From assembly GCA_965229635.1 (NCBI GenBank), contig OZ245894.1, forward strand, positions 2,666,001 through 2,730,000: 64,000 nt of DNA, given 5' to 3'. This DNA is from BQJU01 sp965229635. Its GTDB lineage: Bacteria > Bacteroidota > Bacteroidia > Chitinophagales > Saprospiraceae. Shown one piece after another: positions 18,201 through 26,685 of this stretch. Every line of letters begins with the position of its first letter. The stretch's first letter is position 1. Under the pieces are notes generated by a model. The model was not told the origin of the DNA. It did no database searches and worked only from the letters and a program-made list of their open reading frames with translations. The position numbers and the translations under genes were made by a program.

Positions 18201-19982
18201 AGCACCTATTGTAATGGAGATAGTCTTATTTCAGTATTGGAGGTTTGCAATACATCGGAAGAAATGTATCAGGGCGATTTTTCCATCTCTTTTTATGATG
18301 GTGATCCACGAAGTAATCCGGAGGTGAATCATTTAACGACGATTCGATACCCCAATTTTTCCCTGGATAGCAATAGTTGTCAAAACTTAATACTCGACGT
18401 GCCCTATCCTGAAACAACAGGCTATGTACTCATCAATGACCGGGGTAATTATGTACCTCCATTTGACCCTGCGACAATACTACCCTTGACGGGAATAACA
18501 GAATGTGACTACAGCAATAATGTAGATAGCTTTACTTACGAATCCATTGTTCCGGATTTGTACATAGGTCCGGATTTGACTATGTGTGAAAATGAGGTTT
18601 TGGTACTCGATGCCGGTCCGGGATTTGCCGAATACCGTTGGAACAATGGCAGCTTGGAACAGACCACTACCATCACTGCTCCGGGTGCTTATTGGGTGCG
18701 GGCGGTCACCAGCTGTGGAGTAGTAAAGACCGATCTTGTGGTGATTACCTTAGATGCCGCCACCGGCCTGGAAATGGAAAGCTTGCATCTCTGCAAAGGC
18801 GATACGGCAACTTTATCAGTCCCGCCGGTGGATGGTTACCAGTATCAATGGTACCCCTCGGTAAATCTTGCTTGTGATACCTGTACCACGATCGAAATTG
18901 CTCCAGATATCTCGCAGACTTTCACGATGGTGGCTGTAAATGATAATGGCTGTGTGACCATGGATAGCATCGCAATAAATGTCACTGTACCACCTGCTCT
19001 GGAAATGGCCGATAACCTGGTAGGCTGCACGCCTAAATCGGGTTTCCTCTTTGTCGAAATTACAGAAGGAATAGGGCCTTTTGAGGTGCAGTGGAGTGAC
19101 GGCCAAATCGGATTTACGGCAACGCAACTCGGCTCGGGAACATATACCGCCACGGTGACCGATGGTAATGGCTGTCGAAGCATGACGACGGCCTCGGTGA
19201 TTGTGGAGCAGGTGCACTTCAGTGCATTAGTGTACCCGGAAGAGATCAGTTGCTTTGGAGAGTCCGATGGTGTGATTCGGGTGGAAGCGGTAGAGGGTGG
19301 AACGGCGCCCTATCTCTACAGCCTGGATGGCGTCGATTATCAAATAGACAGCACCTTTACCAATCTTGATCCTGGCAACTATACGGTGTGGATACGCGAT
19401 GCCGAGGATTGTACGGTCACTTATTCCATTGAAGTGGAAGAGCCGATTTTATTGCAGTTAGATATTCCGGAGGGATTGAATATCGCATTGGGTGACAGCC
19501 TGCAATTGGAGGCGCAGGTGAGCAAACCCGTTGCTGCCTACCATTGGGAGCCATCGGCGGGATTGAGCTGCACGGATTGCCCTAATCCCACGGTTTTTCC
19601 ACTACTGGATACCGACTATATACTGATGGTGGAGGATCAGGACGGCTGTATCGCTTCTGTAAGGACCCGCATTTTTGTGCAACAAAAGCGACGGGTGTTT
19701 ATCCCCAACGCCTTTTCTCCCAATGGAGATGGCATTAATGATCAACTGCGTATCTTTTGTGGACCGGAGGTAGAGGAGATCGAAAGCTTCCGAATTTACA
19801 GTCGCTGGGGCGAAATGGTACACGAAGCCATTCATATCCAACCCAATACCGAGTACGGTCTCTGGGATGGTTATCTGGATGGTCGCGTGATGAAACCTGC
19901 CGTTTTTGCCTACCGTGCCATCGTGCGGTATATTGATGGCACGGAGGAGGTGATGGATGGAAATGTGGCGCTGATACGCTAG
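15240..19982 (+). CDS. Secreted M43-type metalloprotease with SprB-like repeats and T9SS type B sorting domain
   Basis: 1580 residues. After an N-terminal hydrophobic helix (about 3-20) and a propeptide-like stretch comes a pappalysin/cytophagalysin domain: zinc site HEMGHYLGLYH (H227, E228, H231, H237) and Met-turn ENYMDYS (M308). Two PKD-like segments follow (about 345-510), a MopE-like Asp/Cys-rich motif (about 520-543), a roughly 430-residue propeller-like region (about 545-985), Ig/PKD-like domains, two SprB-type repeats (about 1258-1400), and a gliding-motility type B sorting domain (about 1484-1580, FIPNAFSPNGDGINDQL). It should be exported by the T9SS and stay cell-associated. Its TAG stop sits in a CTAG shared with the convergent gene. 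The propeller-like region is markedly AT-richer than the rest. Confidence 0.92.
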   Translation: MKFWLYLMMVLVVGIYWLSMSQSVPTPNLDSPGFCVQDNLHEQRLLTDTAYAHRHAAMEEQILANHRQGASVRVTEDYTLPVVFHIIHNGGPENISDEQVQAALVNLNEAFANVGYYDPTTGVDVQIDFCLAERDPDGNATTGINRVQSALTNLNYEDDDWTMKSLSHWSSYQYINIWIVREICGNDDCGIAGYAYLPSSHGFLYDGIVLEAEFVGTGPENSTYLVHEMGHYLGLYHTFRNGCENDNCLTDGDRICDTPPDNTTAKPPCDQPSNSCSTDEDDPSLNNPFRSIAIGGLGDQPDLIENYMDYSRKECYNQFTQGQKDRMQEVVAGIRSSLLQSQGCTEACLAPVIADFSANGVTVTLGTTVSFVNTSTNGDHFQWLVDGQVVDSTVNFDYTFLEEGQFEITLIVSSDYFNCPPDEYSYVITTFCPVEAILTPGGMIVEPGDSVTFTNLSENAPQISWQVEGIEVSDENTYTLQTNEPGLYTLCLVANDDFCSDERCVTIVANTPGTGSEQEICDNNLDEDGDGLIDCIDPDCECSEDECGVTFVQRFGQDGVSQENIFTSLIQNSNEGILIGGTSFTRGKNLGYVGTLTMVNSNGNLEWNKRIDFESGLDLITDLKLDGEGAIFGLSSNYAFRYDLNNDSFLWCKRLSGGLYKNIILLPESGNYLICGEQSGTLLAMELNQSTGEVLWKRTFTIDGMLTPGGLLKMAPSQGYFYSIGLVKNENNTGTNRLALSLFAPDGLLVFSKFYLSPIEEVDDQGGHDLFVENDGLVFSMMGRRIGESSSFSRTVKLMKVDFSGNPIWGRQYHFEGVSMPINVKMSKTSDGYLIYFYGTNQLISAKSLIVLKTDLQGDVQWASSYGKTDANVSLSWNISANALQQVGNQFYFIGSSGSDERGIVIKTNLDGTIDGACDFYQTLNVFVDTIVNPYVEDLSFDEIFLSEIAPSPGNPVSWEKHAVFEYICPPVACDTTCIYDFTVKVDSTYCNGDSLISVLEVCNTSEEMYQGDFSISFYDGDPRSNPEVNHLTTIRYPNFSLDSNSCQNLILDVPYPETTGYVLINDRGNYVPPFDPATILPLTGITECDYSNNVDSFTYESIVPDLYIGPDLTMCENEVLVLDAGPGFAEYRWNNGSLEQTTTITAPGAYWVRAVTSCGVVKTDLVVITLDAATGLEMESLHLCKGDTATLSVPPVDGYQYQWYPSVNLACDTCTTIEIAPDISQTFTMVAVNDNGCVTMDSIAINVTVPPALEMADNLVGCTPKSGFLFVEITEGIGPFEVQWSDGQIGFTATQLGSGTYTATVTDGNGCRSMTTASVIVEQVHFSALVYPEEISCFGESDGVIRVEAVEGGTAPYLYSLDGVDYQIDSTFTNLDPGNYTVWIRDAEDCTVTYSIEVEEPILLQLDIPEGLNIALGDSLQLEAQVSKPVAAYHWEPSAGLSCTDCPNPTVFPLLDTDYILMVEDQDGCIASVRTRIFVQQKRRVFIPNAFSPNGDGINDQLRIFCGPEVEEIESFRIYSRWGEMVHEAIHIQPNTEYGLWDGYLDGRVMKPAVFAYRAIVRYIDGTEEVMDGNVALIR

Positions 19983-21325
19983 ACAATCGGAATTGGATCA
20001 GTGACCAGCACCTGCCAGTCATTACGAACCGGAAAGGCATTGCCTTCTACCTCGGCTGCAGTCTGGGTTCTAAGATTAGCGATGTAGAGGTTGCGTTGCT
20101 CATTGGCGCGATCCTTATAATCTTTTTCCAAGGACTTAGTAGAAGAGGAATTGCCGATATTGGGAGAGCGATAACCGGTTTTGGCATCTTCAAAATAGTA
20201 GGAGTAGGTCGTGATCACTGCTGGATAAGCAATGTAGGAAGTTTCCTTATTGACCTTCAACCCACTGACTTGATCGATCCGGGCATTAATAATTTTGGGG
20301 ATGGTTTGATTAATGTGATTGACAAATTGTGACGCCCGCGCCTTCACCGAGCCGGCAAAAGCTGATTCCTTTGGATTACCTGGACTGACCAGGGCTCTTT
20401 CCTGTAGAATGCCCAAATGAGTACCCGCTGCCACCAGAAAGTTGGGAAAGCCACCCAGTTCCCAGCGCTCGTCCATCAGGATGGAAACCACATCAACAAA
20501 CATAATGGTATCGTAGCGGCCAAGTTCTTCCTGGAGTTTTTCTCGTGGAAAATTGGGATCATTTTTCAAAATAAGGTATTGGGTATTCAACCAGGAGATT
20601 ACCCCACCGATCTTGGCGCGGGTTTCGTCAAGGGTTTGCTGGGTGAGGGATTGGGTAACGATTTGCTGAAATTGTTGGTATACCGAATCCCAGTTGATGG
20701 AATTGCTACTCGGAAAGACCAGATCGAGCAATGCTGCCCCGATCACATTCAGGGGTGGGGGAGCAAGTCCGGCCAGCCCCTTTGCGAGGGATTGAGCGCC
20801 GGCGGCCCAATTGAGTCCCGTTGCGGCAGCAGCATAGGCGAAATCATTGTACAAACGGATTTCCTCGGAGAGTGGAATTTCCACCAATTCACCATCCTCG
20901 AGGCGTAAGTGTTCGTAAATGAAATACAGGGTTGCCTCGTTGGTAGATCGTTCCAGAACCACGGTATTAGCCGGGAAGCCACGCCAGCTTTCCTTCAGGT
21001 AGGCCGGCACATCTCCGTCTTTTTTGACTTTTTCACCCTTCGCCAAGGGAGCAACATCGTTCACTTCCTCGATCATACATTTCAAAGCCTTGGCGTATTT
21101 TTTCAGGATAGCCTTGGCATTTTTAACGGTTTCCGGCGTCGCCAGAGGCGGTGCTTCATTGTCCCCAACACTGCCATTCTTCGCCAGATCATCCCAATCG
21201 GGAGTGGATAATAGGCTAAGAGTATCTACTCCTGTGTTTTTCCCCTTATATTTGGCCTTTAGATAGGCCGCCGGATTTTTGGTCTTGTGTAAATCGCGGA
21301 AGTAAACATGGATTCGGGTTGCCAT
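19979..21325 (-). CDS. Cry delta-endotoxin N-domain-like (domain I) protein, putative pore former
   Basis: 448 residues, no signal peptide. Residues about 160-355 look like the helical pore-forming domain I of three-domain Cry toxins: a hydrophobic hairpin segment (PLNVIGAALLDLVFPS, 191-206), an amphipathic helix (WDSVYQQFQQIVTQSL), and FPNFLVAAGTHLGILQERAL (293-312), which parallels the Cry block around LPVYAQAANLHLLLLRDA. The N-terminal 150 residues are lysine-rich and unlike Cry. The C-terminal 90 residues are too short for normal Cry domains II and III, so this may be a single-domain relative or a toxin with a different receptor module. It converges on the T9SS protease, sharing the stop palindrome. 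The similarity is read by eye and needs a profile search. Confidence 0.6.
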   Translation of the reverse strand: MATRIHVYFRDLHKTKNPAAYLKAKYKGKNTGVDTLSLLSTPDWDDLAKNGSVGDNEAPPLATPETVKNAKAILKKYAKALKCMIEEVNDVAPLAKGEKVKKDGDVPAYLKESWRGFPANTVVLERSTNEATLYFIYEHLRLEDGELVEIPLSEEIRLYNDFAYAAAATGLNWAAGAQSLAKGLAGLAPPPLNVIGAALLDLVFPSSNSINWDSVYQQFQQIVTQSLTQQTLDETRAKIGGVISWLNTQYLILKNDPNFPREKLQEELGRYDTIMFVDVVSILMDERWELGGFPNFLVAAGTHLGILQERALVSPGNPKESAFAGSVKARASQFVNHINQTIPKIINARIDQVSGLKVNKETSYIAYPAVITTYSYYFEDAKTGYRSPNIGNSSSTKSLEKDYKDRANEQRNLYIANLRTQTAAEVEGNAFPVRNDWQVLVTDPIPIV

Positions 21326-21422
21326 AGAATTTTTTTAGTGCAATTTATGGCAATGGCCAAAGTTTAATAAGCGTAGAAATACCTGATTCATTGATTGGGT
21401 AGAAACCCTTACACCAAAAGAA

Positions 21423-23579
21423 ATGGGGACCCTAAAACAACACTTTCACCTGGTTTTGATGTTCTGCTGTCTTTTGCTAGGCAGCGCCTGTCACCGTATG
21501 CCAACGGGGACACCCATTGCGCAGCGTGGCGTGCTCGACCTTTCTAAATGGAATTTTTCGGAAAACGGGAGTGTGAAACTGGTTGGACAGTGGGCCTATT
21601 ACCCGAATCAATTGCTGGGTAGCATGGATCTTAGAGCCATGGAACGGCAGTTTGTGGGCTTGCCAGATGGATTAACCATAGAGCCAGCTCCGGATGTATT
21701 TGGCTGCATAACTTATAGACTTTTAGTAAAAGGAGTGCCAAAAACAGACCTGGTTTTTTCCCTTAAGCACATTGAATCAGCTTATCGCCTGGAAGTTAAT
21801 GGCCGCGTGCTCCAGGAAAATGGAGCAGTGAGTTGTGTTGCCTCGGGGGGCAAACCAGACTACAGCTCCCGACTGGCCTTTTTTGAAAATGATTCCAGCC
21901 AGTTGGAGATCATTTTGCAAGTGTCCAATTTTCACTCCCGGGCACTGGCTGTTCCTACTGCGCCCACTTTGGGCCTTCCCGGGCCGGTGATGGTAGCCGA
22001 AAACGGCTTGATGACGCTTGATGCCATCCTGTTTGGAGCGCTGATGATTATTGCGCTTTATCACTTTATTATCTGGCTGGTCAGACGAAAAGATCCTTCG
22101 CTACTTTATTTTGCTATCGTGTCACTGGCGATGGGTGTGCGCGTTTTGCTGGTAGGGCAGCGCATCCTATACACCCTGTACGGCCCCGAATACTGGGACT
22201 TGCTTTTCAGAATCGACTACCTGATTTATCCCATCGGTTCGATCTTTTTCTTTTGGTACATACACAGTATTTTTCCCAGAGAATATCCACGGTGGCAGTT
22301 GCTGACCATAGCCGTTCCAGCGGTGGTTTATTCCATCATTATTGTGGTGAGTCCAAGTCATTTTTACACGCAGGGCTTGACCATTTACCATACCGTTACG
22401 GCGGTGGGACTGGTATATATCGCTTCGGGACTGGCGTTGATTTTGCGGCGCAGGCCGACGTATGCGCTCCTGTTTTTTGCCGGATTGCTGGCCTTGATAT
22501 TGGGGGTAACCAATGATTTATTGTATACCAATGGCATCATCGTGACGGGTTATGATAACCTGGCGATGGTGGGCGTTTTTATCTTTTTTGTGGCCAATTC
22601 GGCCTTTCTCGCGGCCCGTTTTTCCAAGGCGTATCAGCGCGTAGCGGATCTTTCCCATGAGTTGAAAAAGGTGGTTGACAATCAGGTGCAACTCAATAAA
22701 GCCATCAAACGATTTGTGCCGGTGCAATTCCTGCAGGAATTGGGCAAGGAGGACTATGCTCAAATCCAGATGGGAGATTCCACCGCCAAGGTGATGACCG
22801 TTTTGTTTTCCGATTTGCGGTCGTTTACCAAACTTTCCGAGCGGTTGAGTCCGCAGAATAACTTCCAGTTTTTGAACAGCTATTTTAAAAAAATGGAGCC
22901 TTACATCGAGCAACACGGCGGCTTCATTGACAAATACATCGGCGATGCCATCATGGCGCTCTTCCGTGATCATACCGAAGACCGCTCGGCAGATGCGGCA
23001 TTGAAGACGGCGCTGGCATTGCGGGAAGCGCTAAAGGACTTCAACGAACACCGTACTACGCTTGGGTTGAATACCATTGATTTTGGTATTGGTATCAATA
23101 CGGGTGAATTGATGCTCGGCACCGTAGGCTCGGAAAACCGCCTGGATACCACCGTAATCGGCGATACGGTGAATCTGGCCAGTCGTCTGGAAGACCTGAC
23201 GAAATACTTTAAAACACCCATTCTACTCAGCGATCATACCTATCGCTCTCTGGGTAATCCTTTTGATTATAGCTTACGCAAAATTGACATCGTGCGCGTC
23301 CCCGGCAAGGACAACGCAAATGTTATCTACGAACTCATCAGCCCGGAGAATCCGGAAGTAGCGGAACGCAAAATTGGTTCTCTGCTCAATTTCTACCTCG
23401 GTATGGACCTCTACGCCCAGGGCCGTTTCGACGAAGCGCTGAAGGTCTTCTCTCAGATATGCGATTACAATCCCGGCGATACGGTTGCGGCCATCTATTG
23501 CCAACGCTGCGAAGACTACCTCAAACACCCGCCATTGAATGGCTGGGATAGGACGATGGAAATGCGATATAAGCATTAG
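21423..23579 (+). CDS. 7TM (DISM-type) membrane class III adenylate cyclase
   Basis: 718 residues. Lipobox LLGSAC (Cys23), an extracytoplasmic sensor domain (about 35-190; WNFSENGSVKLVGQWAYYP is typical of 7TMR-DISM sensors), seven transmembrane helices (about 195-400), a short coiled coil, then a class III cyclase domain. Metal-binding Asp464 and Asp508, purine-selecting Lys504, and transition-state Asn584 and Arg588 are all present, so it should be active; the Lys with Thr pattern favours ATP. The C-terminal 60 residues are TPR-like. It faces the divergent Cry-like gene across 97 bp. The ligand sensed is unknown. Confidence 0.9.
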   Translation: MGTLKQHFHLVLMFCCLLLGSACHRMPTGTPIAQRGVLDLSKWNFSENGSVKLVGQWAYYPNQLLGSMDLRAMERQFVGLPDGLTIEPAPDVFGCITYRLLVKGVPKTDLVFSLKHIESAYRLEVNGRVLQENGAVSCVASGGKPDYSSRLAFFENDSSQLEIILQVSNFHSRALAVPTAPTLGLPGPVMVAENGLMTLDAILFGALMIIALYHFIIWLVRRKDPSLLYFAIVSLAMGVRVLLVGQRILYTLYGPEYWDLLFRIDYLIYPIGSIFFFWYIHSIFPREYPRWQLLTIAVPAVVYSIIIVVSPSHFYTQGLTIYHTVTAVGLVYIASGLALILRRRPTYALLFFAGLLALILGVTNDLLYTNGIIVTGYDNLAMVGVFIFFVANSAFLAARFSKAYQRVADLSHELKKVVDNQVQLNKAIKRFVPVQFLQELGKEDYAQIQMGDSTAKVMTVLFSDLRSFTKLSERLSPQNNFQFLNSYFKKMEPYIEQHGGFIDKYIGDAIMALFRDHTEDRSADAALKTALALREALKDFNEHRTTLGLNTIDFGIGINTGELMLGTVGSENRLDTTVIGDTVNLASRLEDLTKYFKTPILLSDHTYRSLGNPFDYSLRKIDIVRVPGKDNANVIYELISPENPEVAERKIGSLLNFYLGMDLYAQGRFDEALKVFSQICDYNPGDTVAAIYCQRCEDYLKHPPLNGWDRTMEMRYKH

Positions 23580-24225
23580 TGGAGAGAGGAGAGTGTAGAG
23601 TTTAGAGAAGGGAACAGCTATTTATCCTGCAAATTCTATAATTTTGGGAATCCTGCTTTAGGTTTAGACGGGAGCACTTGAACATTCTGCAAATTCTCTT
23701 TTTTTAGGGCTTTGTTTATTTGGAGAGGTTATGATGTTTATGGAAGTTTATGAGGTTTAGAAAGTGTAGGGGTTTAGAGTTTAGAGAAGGGAAAAGCTAT
23801 TTACGCTGCAAATGCTAAAACCTGGGGAATCCTGCTCAAGTTTATGATGTTTATGAGTTTATAAGGTTTAGGCTGTTGAGACGGATCGGCTTCGCTACAG
23901 TCCTTCGCCATAGGCTTCGGCCGACGGAGAAAGCTTCGTCGATCGAGGAAGGTCGATGTTACAAACATCTCCCGAGCGAACGGTTATTATATTGAAAGGC
24001 CTTCTCTCTAAACATTTAAACTCTAAACACTAAACAAAAAGCATTCTGTAATTCTGAGAATCCTGCTCCAATTCTGGCGATCCTGCTTATATTCGGAAAT
24101 AATAAACAAAAGTTAAGAAAAGTTCTGCGAGAACAATTTTAGTTTTGTTCCGTTCAAGAGAGTAGACCTATCATCCAACTCAAGTCTGTTCAAATACACA
24201 ATTCCTATAAAAACCTTTAGTTATT
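23580..24225. repeat. 700-bp non-coding region of degenerate direct and inverted repeats
   Basis: No gene seen. Two direct copies (about 23600-23657 and 23779-23836) read GTTTAGAGAAGGGAA..GCT, then ATTT, then GGGAATCCTGCT, about 179 bp apart. An inverted copy of the TTTAGAGAAGG part lies at about 23999-24035. The ATCCTGCT end recurs at 24060-24067 and 24080-24087. Between the copies sits a GC-rich block (23881-23982) with small palindromes such as GATGT-TACAA-ACATC. It looks like a nest of decayed short mobile repeats (REP- or MITE-like). Confidence 0.55.
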
Positions 24226-24255
24226 TTTGTTTTTAAACAAACAATAATATTTTTG
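24226..24255 (+). promoter_or_regulatory. Bacteroidota-type promoter of the TPR gene
   Basis: TTTG at 24226-24229 and TATTTTTG at 24248-24255, 18 bp apart, match the Bacteroidota housekeeping consensus (-33 TTTG, -7 TAnnTTTG). Transcription would begin near 24262, giving a leader of roughly 20 nt before the ATG at 24285. Confidence 0.6.
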
Positions 24256-24284
24256 GGTTTTTCGAAAATTAAAAATAATGTTCT

Positions 24285-25103
24285 ATGACTTCTAAAATTA
24301 TGACTAGCCTGTCAATGGGGTTGCTTTGTATCAGTATCTCGATCTCAGCCATTGCGCAGGACTCTCCCTCTGCAGTTGAATTGTATAATTCAGGTTTGGA
24401 GAAATTGAAAGCCAAAGCATACGATGAAGCCATTCCGCTCATGATGCAAGCGATTGAAGTGGCCGATAGTACTTCGGAGACGGACCAGAAAGTGGTAAAA
24501 TTAGCTAAGAAAAATGGTGCGATTGGTGCTTATTACCTCGGAAACAAGCAACGTAAAGCCGGTGAAGAGGAAGCAGCCCTGAAAACCTACCAAATGGGGG
24601 TAGAATGGAATCCTGGCTTTTATGCCAATCATATTGGGGTGGCACAAGCTCTTGATAAGAAAGATGATATTGTGAATGCCGTTCCGGCCTATCTGAGTGC
24701 TGCTGAGGTGTGTGCAAAATCTGAAAAGACCAAGGGCAAGGTAGAGCAACTGGAAAGCAAGGCCTCTAATATCCTGGCGCTGGCCTATAGCGATAAGAAA
24801 TACGATGAAACCATCGCCGCGGCCAATGCTTACCTTGAAGTACGCGAAGCTGCTGAAGCACATTACTACCTGGCCAAAGCCTTACTCGATACCGGCAAAC
24901 CCGGTGATGCATTGACGCACGCTGATGAGGCTATCACCATGATTCCGGAAGGAGAAGATGAAAGCAAGTACTACCTGACCAAAGGTGAAGCCCACGAGGC
25001 GCTGAAGCAAACTGCCGAAGCAATCGAAGCCTACAAAAAGGTAACCGAAGACAAATACGAGAAAGTTGCTCAATACCGCATTGACCAGCTGGATGGCAAG
25101 TAG
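24285..25103 (+). CDS. Secreted or periplasmic TPR protein
   Basis: 272 residues: signal peptide (about 1-25, ending SAIAQ), then TPR-like helices over the whole mature part (ELYNSGLEKLKAKAYDEAIP, ALKTYQMGVEWNPG, AEAHYYLAKALLDTGKPGDA, YYLTKGEAHEALKQTAEAIE). Likely a periplasmic protein-interaction scaffold; partner unknown. Expressed alone: its own promoter lies just upstream and a strong terminator follows the stop by 18 bp. Confidence 0.85.
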   Translation: MTSKIMTSLSMGLLCISISISAIAQDSPSAVELYNSGLEKLKAKAYDEAIPLMMQAIEVADSTSETDQKVVKLAKKNGAIGAYYLGNKQRKAGEEEAALKTYQMGVEWNPGFYANHIGVAQALDKKDDIVNAVPAYLSAAEVCAKSEKTKGKVEQLESKASNILALAYSDKKYDETIAAANAYLEVREAAEAHYYLAKALLDTGKPGDALTHADEAITMIPEGEDESKYYLTKGEAHEALKQTAEAIEAYKKVTEDKYEKVAQYRIDQLDGK

Positions 25104-25121
25104 TTGTTACTTGAGTAAGTA

Positions 25122-25170
25122 AAAAAAAAGACCGGTGGAAATTATTCAATTTTCCACCGGTCTTTTTTTT
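25122..25170. terminator. Strong bidirectional intrinsic terminator
   Basis: A perfect 20-bp stem, A8 plus GACCGGTGGAAA pairing with TTTCCACCGGTC plus T8, around a 9-nt loop. It works in both directions, ending the TPR gene on the plus strand and the toxin-antitoxin unit on the minus strand. Confidence 0.95.
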
Positions 25171-25192
25171 AGGCCGCTAGTGAGCAAGAAGC

Positions 25193-25518
25193 TTAACGTC
25201 TTATCTTTTGTGGGTTATCTCTCATTGGGAAAACCTGGATGACAACGATGTCAGGTTCTTGGAACCTGTAAAACATGATATGAGGAAATTTACGTGCCTC
25301 CCCTTAGGTGCATTTCGGTGGATATGAATTCCCCTAATATTATCGTGTCTAATTGAGTGATGTGTAGGGGTTTCACTAAGTCTTTGAAGGGTTTCATCAA
25401 CCGCATCAAGGAAACTATTTGCCAGTTCGCCTGTTGGGTCATGATTTTCAGTGTACCATAAGGCACAATCTATAATGTCATCTTGTGCTTCCGGTAGAAG
25501 GATTAGGTTATAACTCAT
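25193..25518 (-). pseudogene. RelE/ParE-family toxin, frameshifted near the C-terminus
   Basis: The open frame gives 98 residues (25222-25518) with a normal ParE N-terminus (YNLILLPEAQDDIIDCALWY) but a meaningless end (...LTSLSSRFSQ). In another frame the DNA continues as KFPHIMFYRFQEPDIVV, then IQVFPMRDNPQKIRR and TAA at 25193-25195, which is a typical ParE core strand and C-terminus. The two halves join if the C4 run at 25300-25303 (G4 on the coding strand) had one more base, giving ...NAPKGEARKFPHIMFY. So the toxin is inactivated by a one-base deletion, or the assembly has an error. Its ATG overlaps the antitoxin stop by four bases. Confidence 0.8.
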
Positions 25519-25754
25519 TTATTTGGGTTTACCCGATTGCGTATTTCACGCATTGCCTCTTGATATGGAATCCCTTGTGTTTGCCCAGTATCATAAGCTG
25601 CTAAACGACGATTGTTTTCCCGGATTACTTCGTCGGGGAAAATGCTCTGTTCATCATCTCCAATCATTTGAGCAATCGAGGCAATTAATGCCAATTGTTC
25701 AGATCGAGTCAATTGATGAACTTGCTCAAGGACCATTTCGAAGTTTTTACTCAT
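25515..25754 (-). CDS. Antitoxin, putative addiction-module component (PF09720-like)
   Basis: 79 residues. The C-terminal part (NNRRLAAYDTGQTQGIPYQE followed by AMREIR) matches the addiction-module component family, in which this tail wraps the ParE-like toxin; the N-terminal half is helical. It precedes and overlaps the ParE-type toxin by four bases (antitoxin first), the normal order. The partner toxin is frameshifted, so the antitoxin may now be orphan. Confidence 0.75.
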   Translation of the reverse strand: MSKNFEMVLEQVHQLTRSEQLALIASIAQMIGDDEQSIFPDEVIRENNRRLAAYDTGQTQGIPYQEAMREIRNRVNPNK

Positions 25755-25866
25755 ACTTCAAATATAATAGTTATTTGTTTAAAAGTCATCTGCTTTTAAA
25801 AACCATCAATTCCACAATTTTGTTGCATTATTTGTATTCTCCCTATACCATTCCAACCCATTCCAC

Positions 25867-26625
25867 ATGAAAAAAATCATCGATAACTTTTCCAGTCAGG
25901 CGGATTATTACAAAAAGTACCGACCGGTTTACCCCCAGATATTATACGATGAAATTTTGCAATGGGTCCCCAAACGCCAGCGGTGTTGGGACTGTGGTAC
26001 CGGCAATGGTCAGGTGGCCGTGGTGCTGGCTGATTATTTTGATGAAGTAGTGGCTACGGATGTCAGTGCCAAGCAAATTGAGGCGGCAGAACCAAGGGAC
26101 AACATTAGCTATAAGGTAGAACGAGCGGAACAAACCGCTTTTGCGGAGGCCAGTTTTGATTTGATCACTGTGGCGCAGGCCATGCACTGGTTTGATCAAC
26201 CGGCTTTTAATCGGGAAGTGAAACGCTTACTGAAGCCCGGTGGCATCATCGCGATTTGGGGATATGGACTGATGCGGGTTAATCAGGCAGTCAATGCGGT
26301 GATTGATGAGTTTTATACTCAAATCATCGGCCCCTACTGGGACCCGGAACGGCGCCAGATTGATGACCACTATGCGTCAATCATTTTTGACTTTGCAGAA
26401 ATTCCGGTTTCCAAGCCTCTGGCCATCGTTGATGAATGGCCATATGAACGACTTGAGGGTTATTTCAACAGCTGGTCTAGTGTGCAACACTATATCAATA
26501 AAGAAGGGCAAAATCCTGTCCCGGAACTGGTGGGAAAGATTCGCCAACATTGGCCGCAAGGCAAAAGCAAACAAGTCACTTTTCCCATCTTTTTGCGGTT
26601 GGGTAGAAAAATAGGACAACGCTAA
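25867..26625 (+). CDS. Class I SAM-dependent methyltransferase
   Basis: 252 residues, Methyltransf_11/25 fold. Motif I is DCGTGNGQ (42-49), the acidic residue ending strand 2 is in VVATDVSAKQ, and motif III is LLKPGGIIAIWGYG. The FSSQADYYKKYRPVYP start and AQAMHWFDQ segment are typical of the trans-aconitate / Crg1-like methyltransferases acting on small acids or toxic lipids. Substrate not determinable. Single gene with its own terminator. Confidence 0.9.
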   Translation: MKKIIDNFSSQADYYKKYRPVYPQILYDEILQWVPKRQRCWDCGTGNGQVAVVLADYFDEVVATDVSAKQIEAAEPRDNISYKVERAEQTAFAEASFDLITVAQAMHWFDQPAFNREVKRLLKPGGIIAIWGYGLMRVNQAVNAVIDEFYTQIIGPYWDPERRQIDDHYASIIFDFAEIPVSKPLAIVDEWPYERLEGYFNSWSSVQHYINKEGQNPVPELVGKIRQHWPQGKSKQVTFPIFLRLGRKIGQR

Positions 26626-26634
26626 TAATAAAAA

Positions 26635-26658
26635 GGGGCACAACGTTCGCCGTGCCCC
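26635..26658. terminator. Hairpin between convergent genes
   Basis: GGGGCAC / GTGCCCC stem, 7 bp with a 10-nt loop. On the minus strand it is followed by TTTTTATTATT, so it should terminate the lactonase-like gene; on the plus strand it follows the methyltransferase stop by 9 bp. Confidence 0.8.
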
Positions 26659-26685
26659 CATAATTATTAACTAACAATAATTTTA

